From positions 1 through 41,694 of the forward strand of contig CAADTT010000104.1 of assembly GCA_900752065.1 (NCBI GenBank): DNA of 41,694 nt. Direction: 5' to 3'. This document shows, one piece after another, positions 41,637 through 41,694 of this stretch. Positions within the stretch are counted from its first letter, which is position 1, and every line of letters starts with the position of its first letter. A model generated the notes under the pieces. It was not told where the DNA came from and did no database searches. It was given only the letters and a program-made list of their open reading frames with translations. A program made the position numbers and the translations under genes. The DNA is from Lachnospiraceae bacterium (lineage in GTDB: Bacteria > Bacillota > Clostridia > Lachnospirales > Lachnospiraceae).

Positions 41637-41694
<58 letters not shown>

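Overview
The window looks like the chromosome of a spore-lineage Clostridia member, most likely Lachnospiraceae. The evidence is a dcw cluster of Firmicutes type (mraZ-rsmH-ftsL-PBP-PBP), the priA-def-fmt-rsmB-rlmN-prpC-prkC-rsgA-rpe-thiN operon known from Bacillus, a Spo0E-like peptide, a MurE with a meso-DAP signature, fhs with a formate channel, and clostridial FeoA/FeoA/FeoB/DUF2325/DUF3793 genes. I cannot name the genus. Nearly everything is on the minus strand. The exceptions are a DtxR-type regulator and a KdpDE-like two-component pair.

Layout. (1) 88-6145: dcw cluster, from a sigma-A promoter with three exact 10-bp-spaced MraZ boxes through two class B PBPs. A terminator-like hairpin separates the two PBPs and also covers the ribosome binding site of the second. 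(2) 6167-8530: ychF, lgt and a previously untracked 50-aa Spo0E-like ORF, ending in a clear terminator. (3) 8548-22123: murE followed by the housekeeping operon for replication restart, N-formyl-Met handling, rRNA methylation and PASTA kinase/phosphatase signalling, with a YugP-type metalloprotease inserted between fmt and rsmB. (4) 22123-24682: a PAPS-type sulfotransferase and a secreted repeat-plus-SGNH protein. (5) 24714-27705: formate channel and formate-THF ligase. The fhs leader carries two stacked riboswitch-like elements, ZTP (pfl motif) then THF, each with its own terminator. (6) 27746-32581: an iron regulon (two FeoA, FeoB, a Cys-rich partner, DUF2325, DUF3793, flavodoxin) marked by five copies of a GTTAGC-N4-GCTAAC operator. 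Across a roughly 200-bp inverted-repeat element lies the divergent DtxR-like regulator that probably reads these sites. (7) 33400-35557: tRNA-Leu and a KdpDE-like pair without kdpFABC. (8) 35540-41047: a compact operon cysD - cysNC - CHR transporter pair - sulfotransferase. (9) 41255-41694: tRNA cluster Lys, Gln, His, Arg (the last cut by the window end).

The most interesting themes are these. A self-contained sulfation module (sulfate activation to PAPS, a candidate sulfate transporter and a PAPS-type sulfotransferase) has no sulfate-reduction gene in the window, and a second paralogous sulfotransferase lies 12 kb away. A dual riboswitch on fhs may act as an AND gate reading ZTP and THF. A well-defined iron-operator set is present. 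Functions of the sulfotransferases and their acceptor are inferred only from motifs and neighbourhood.
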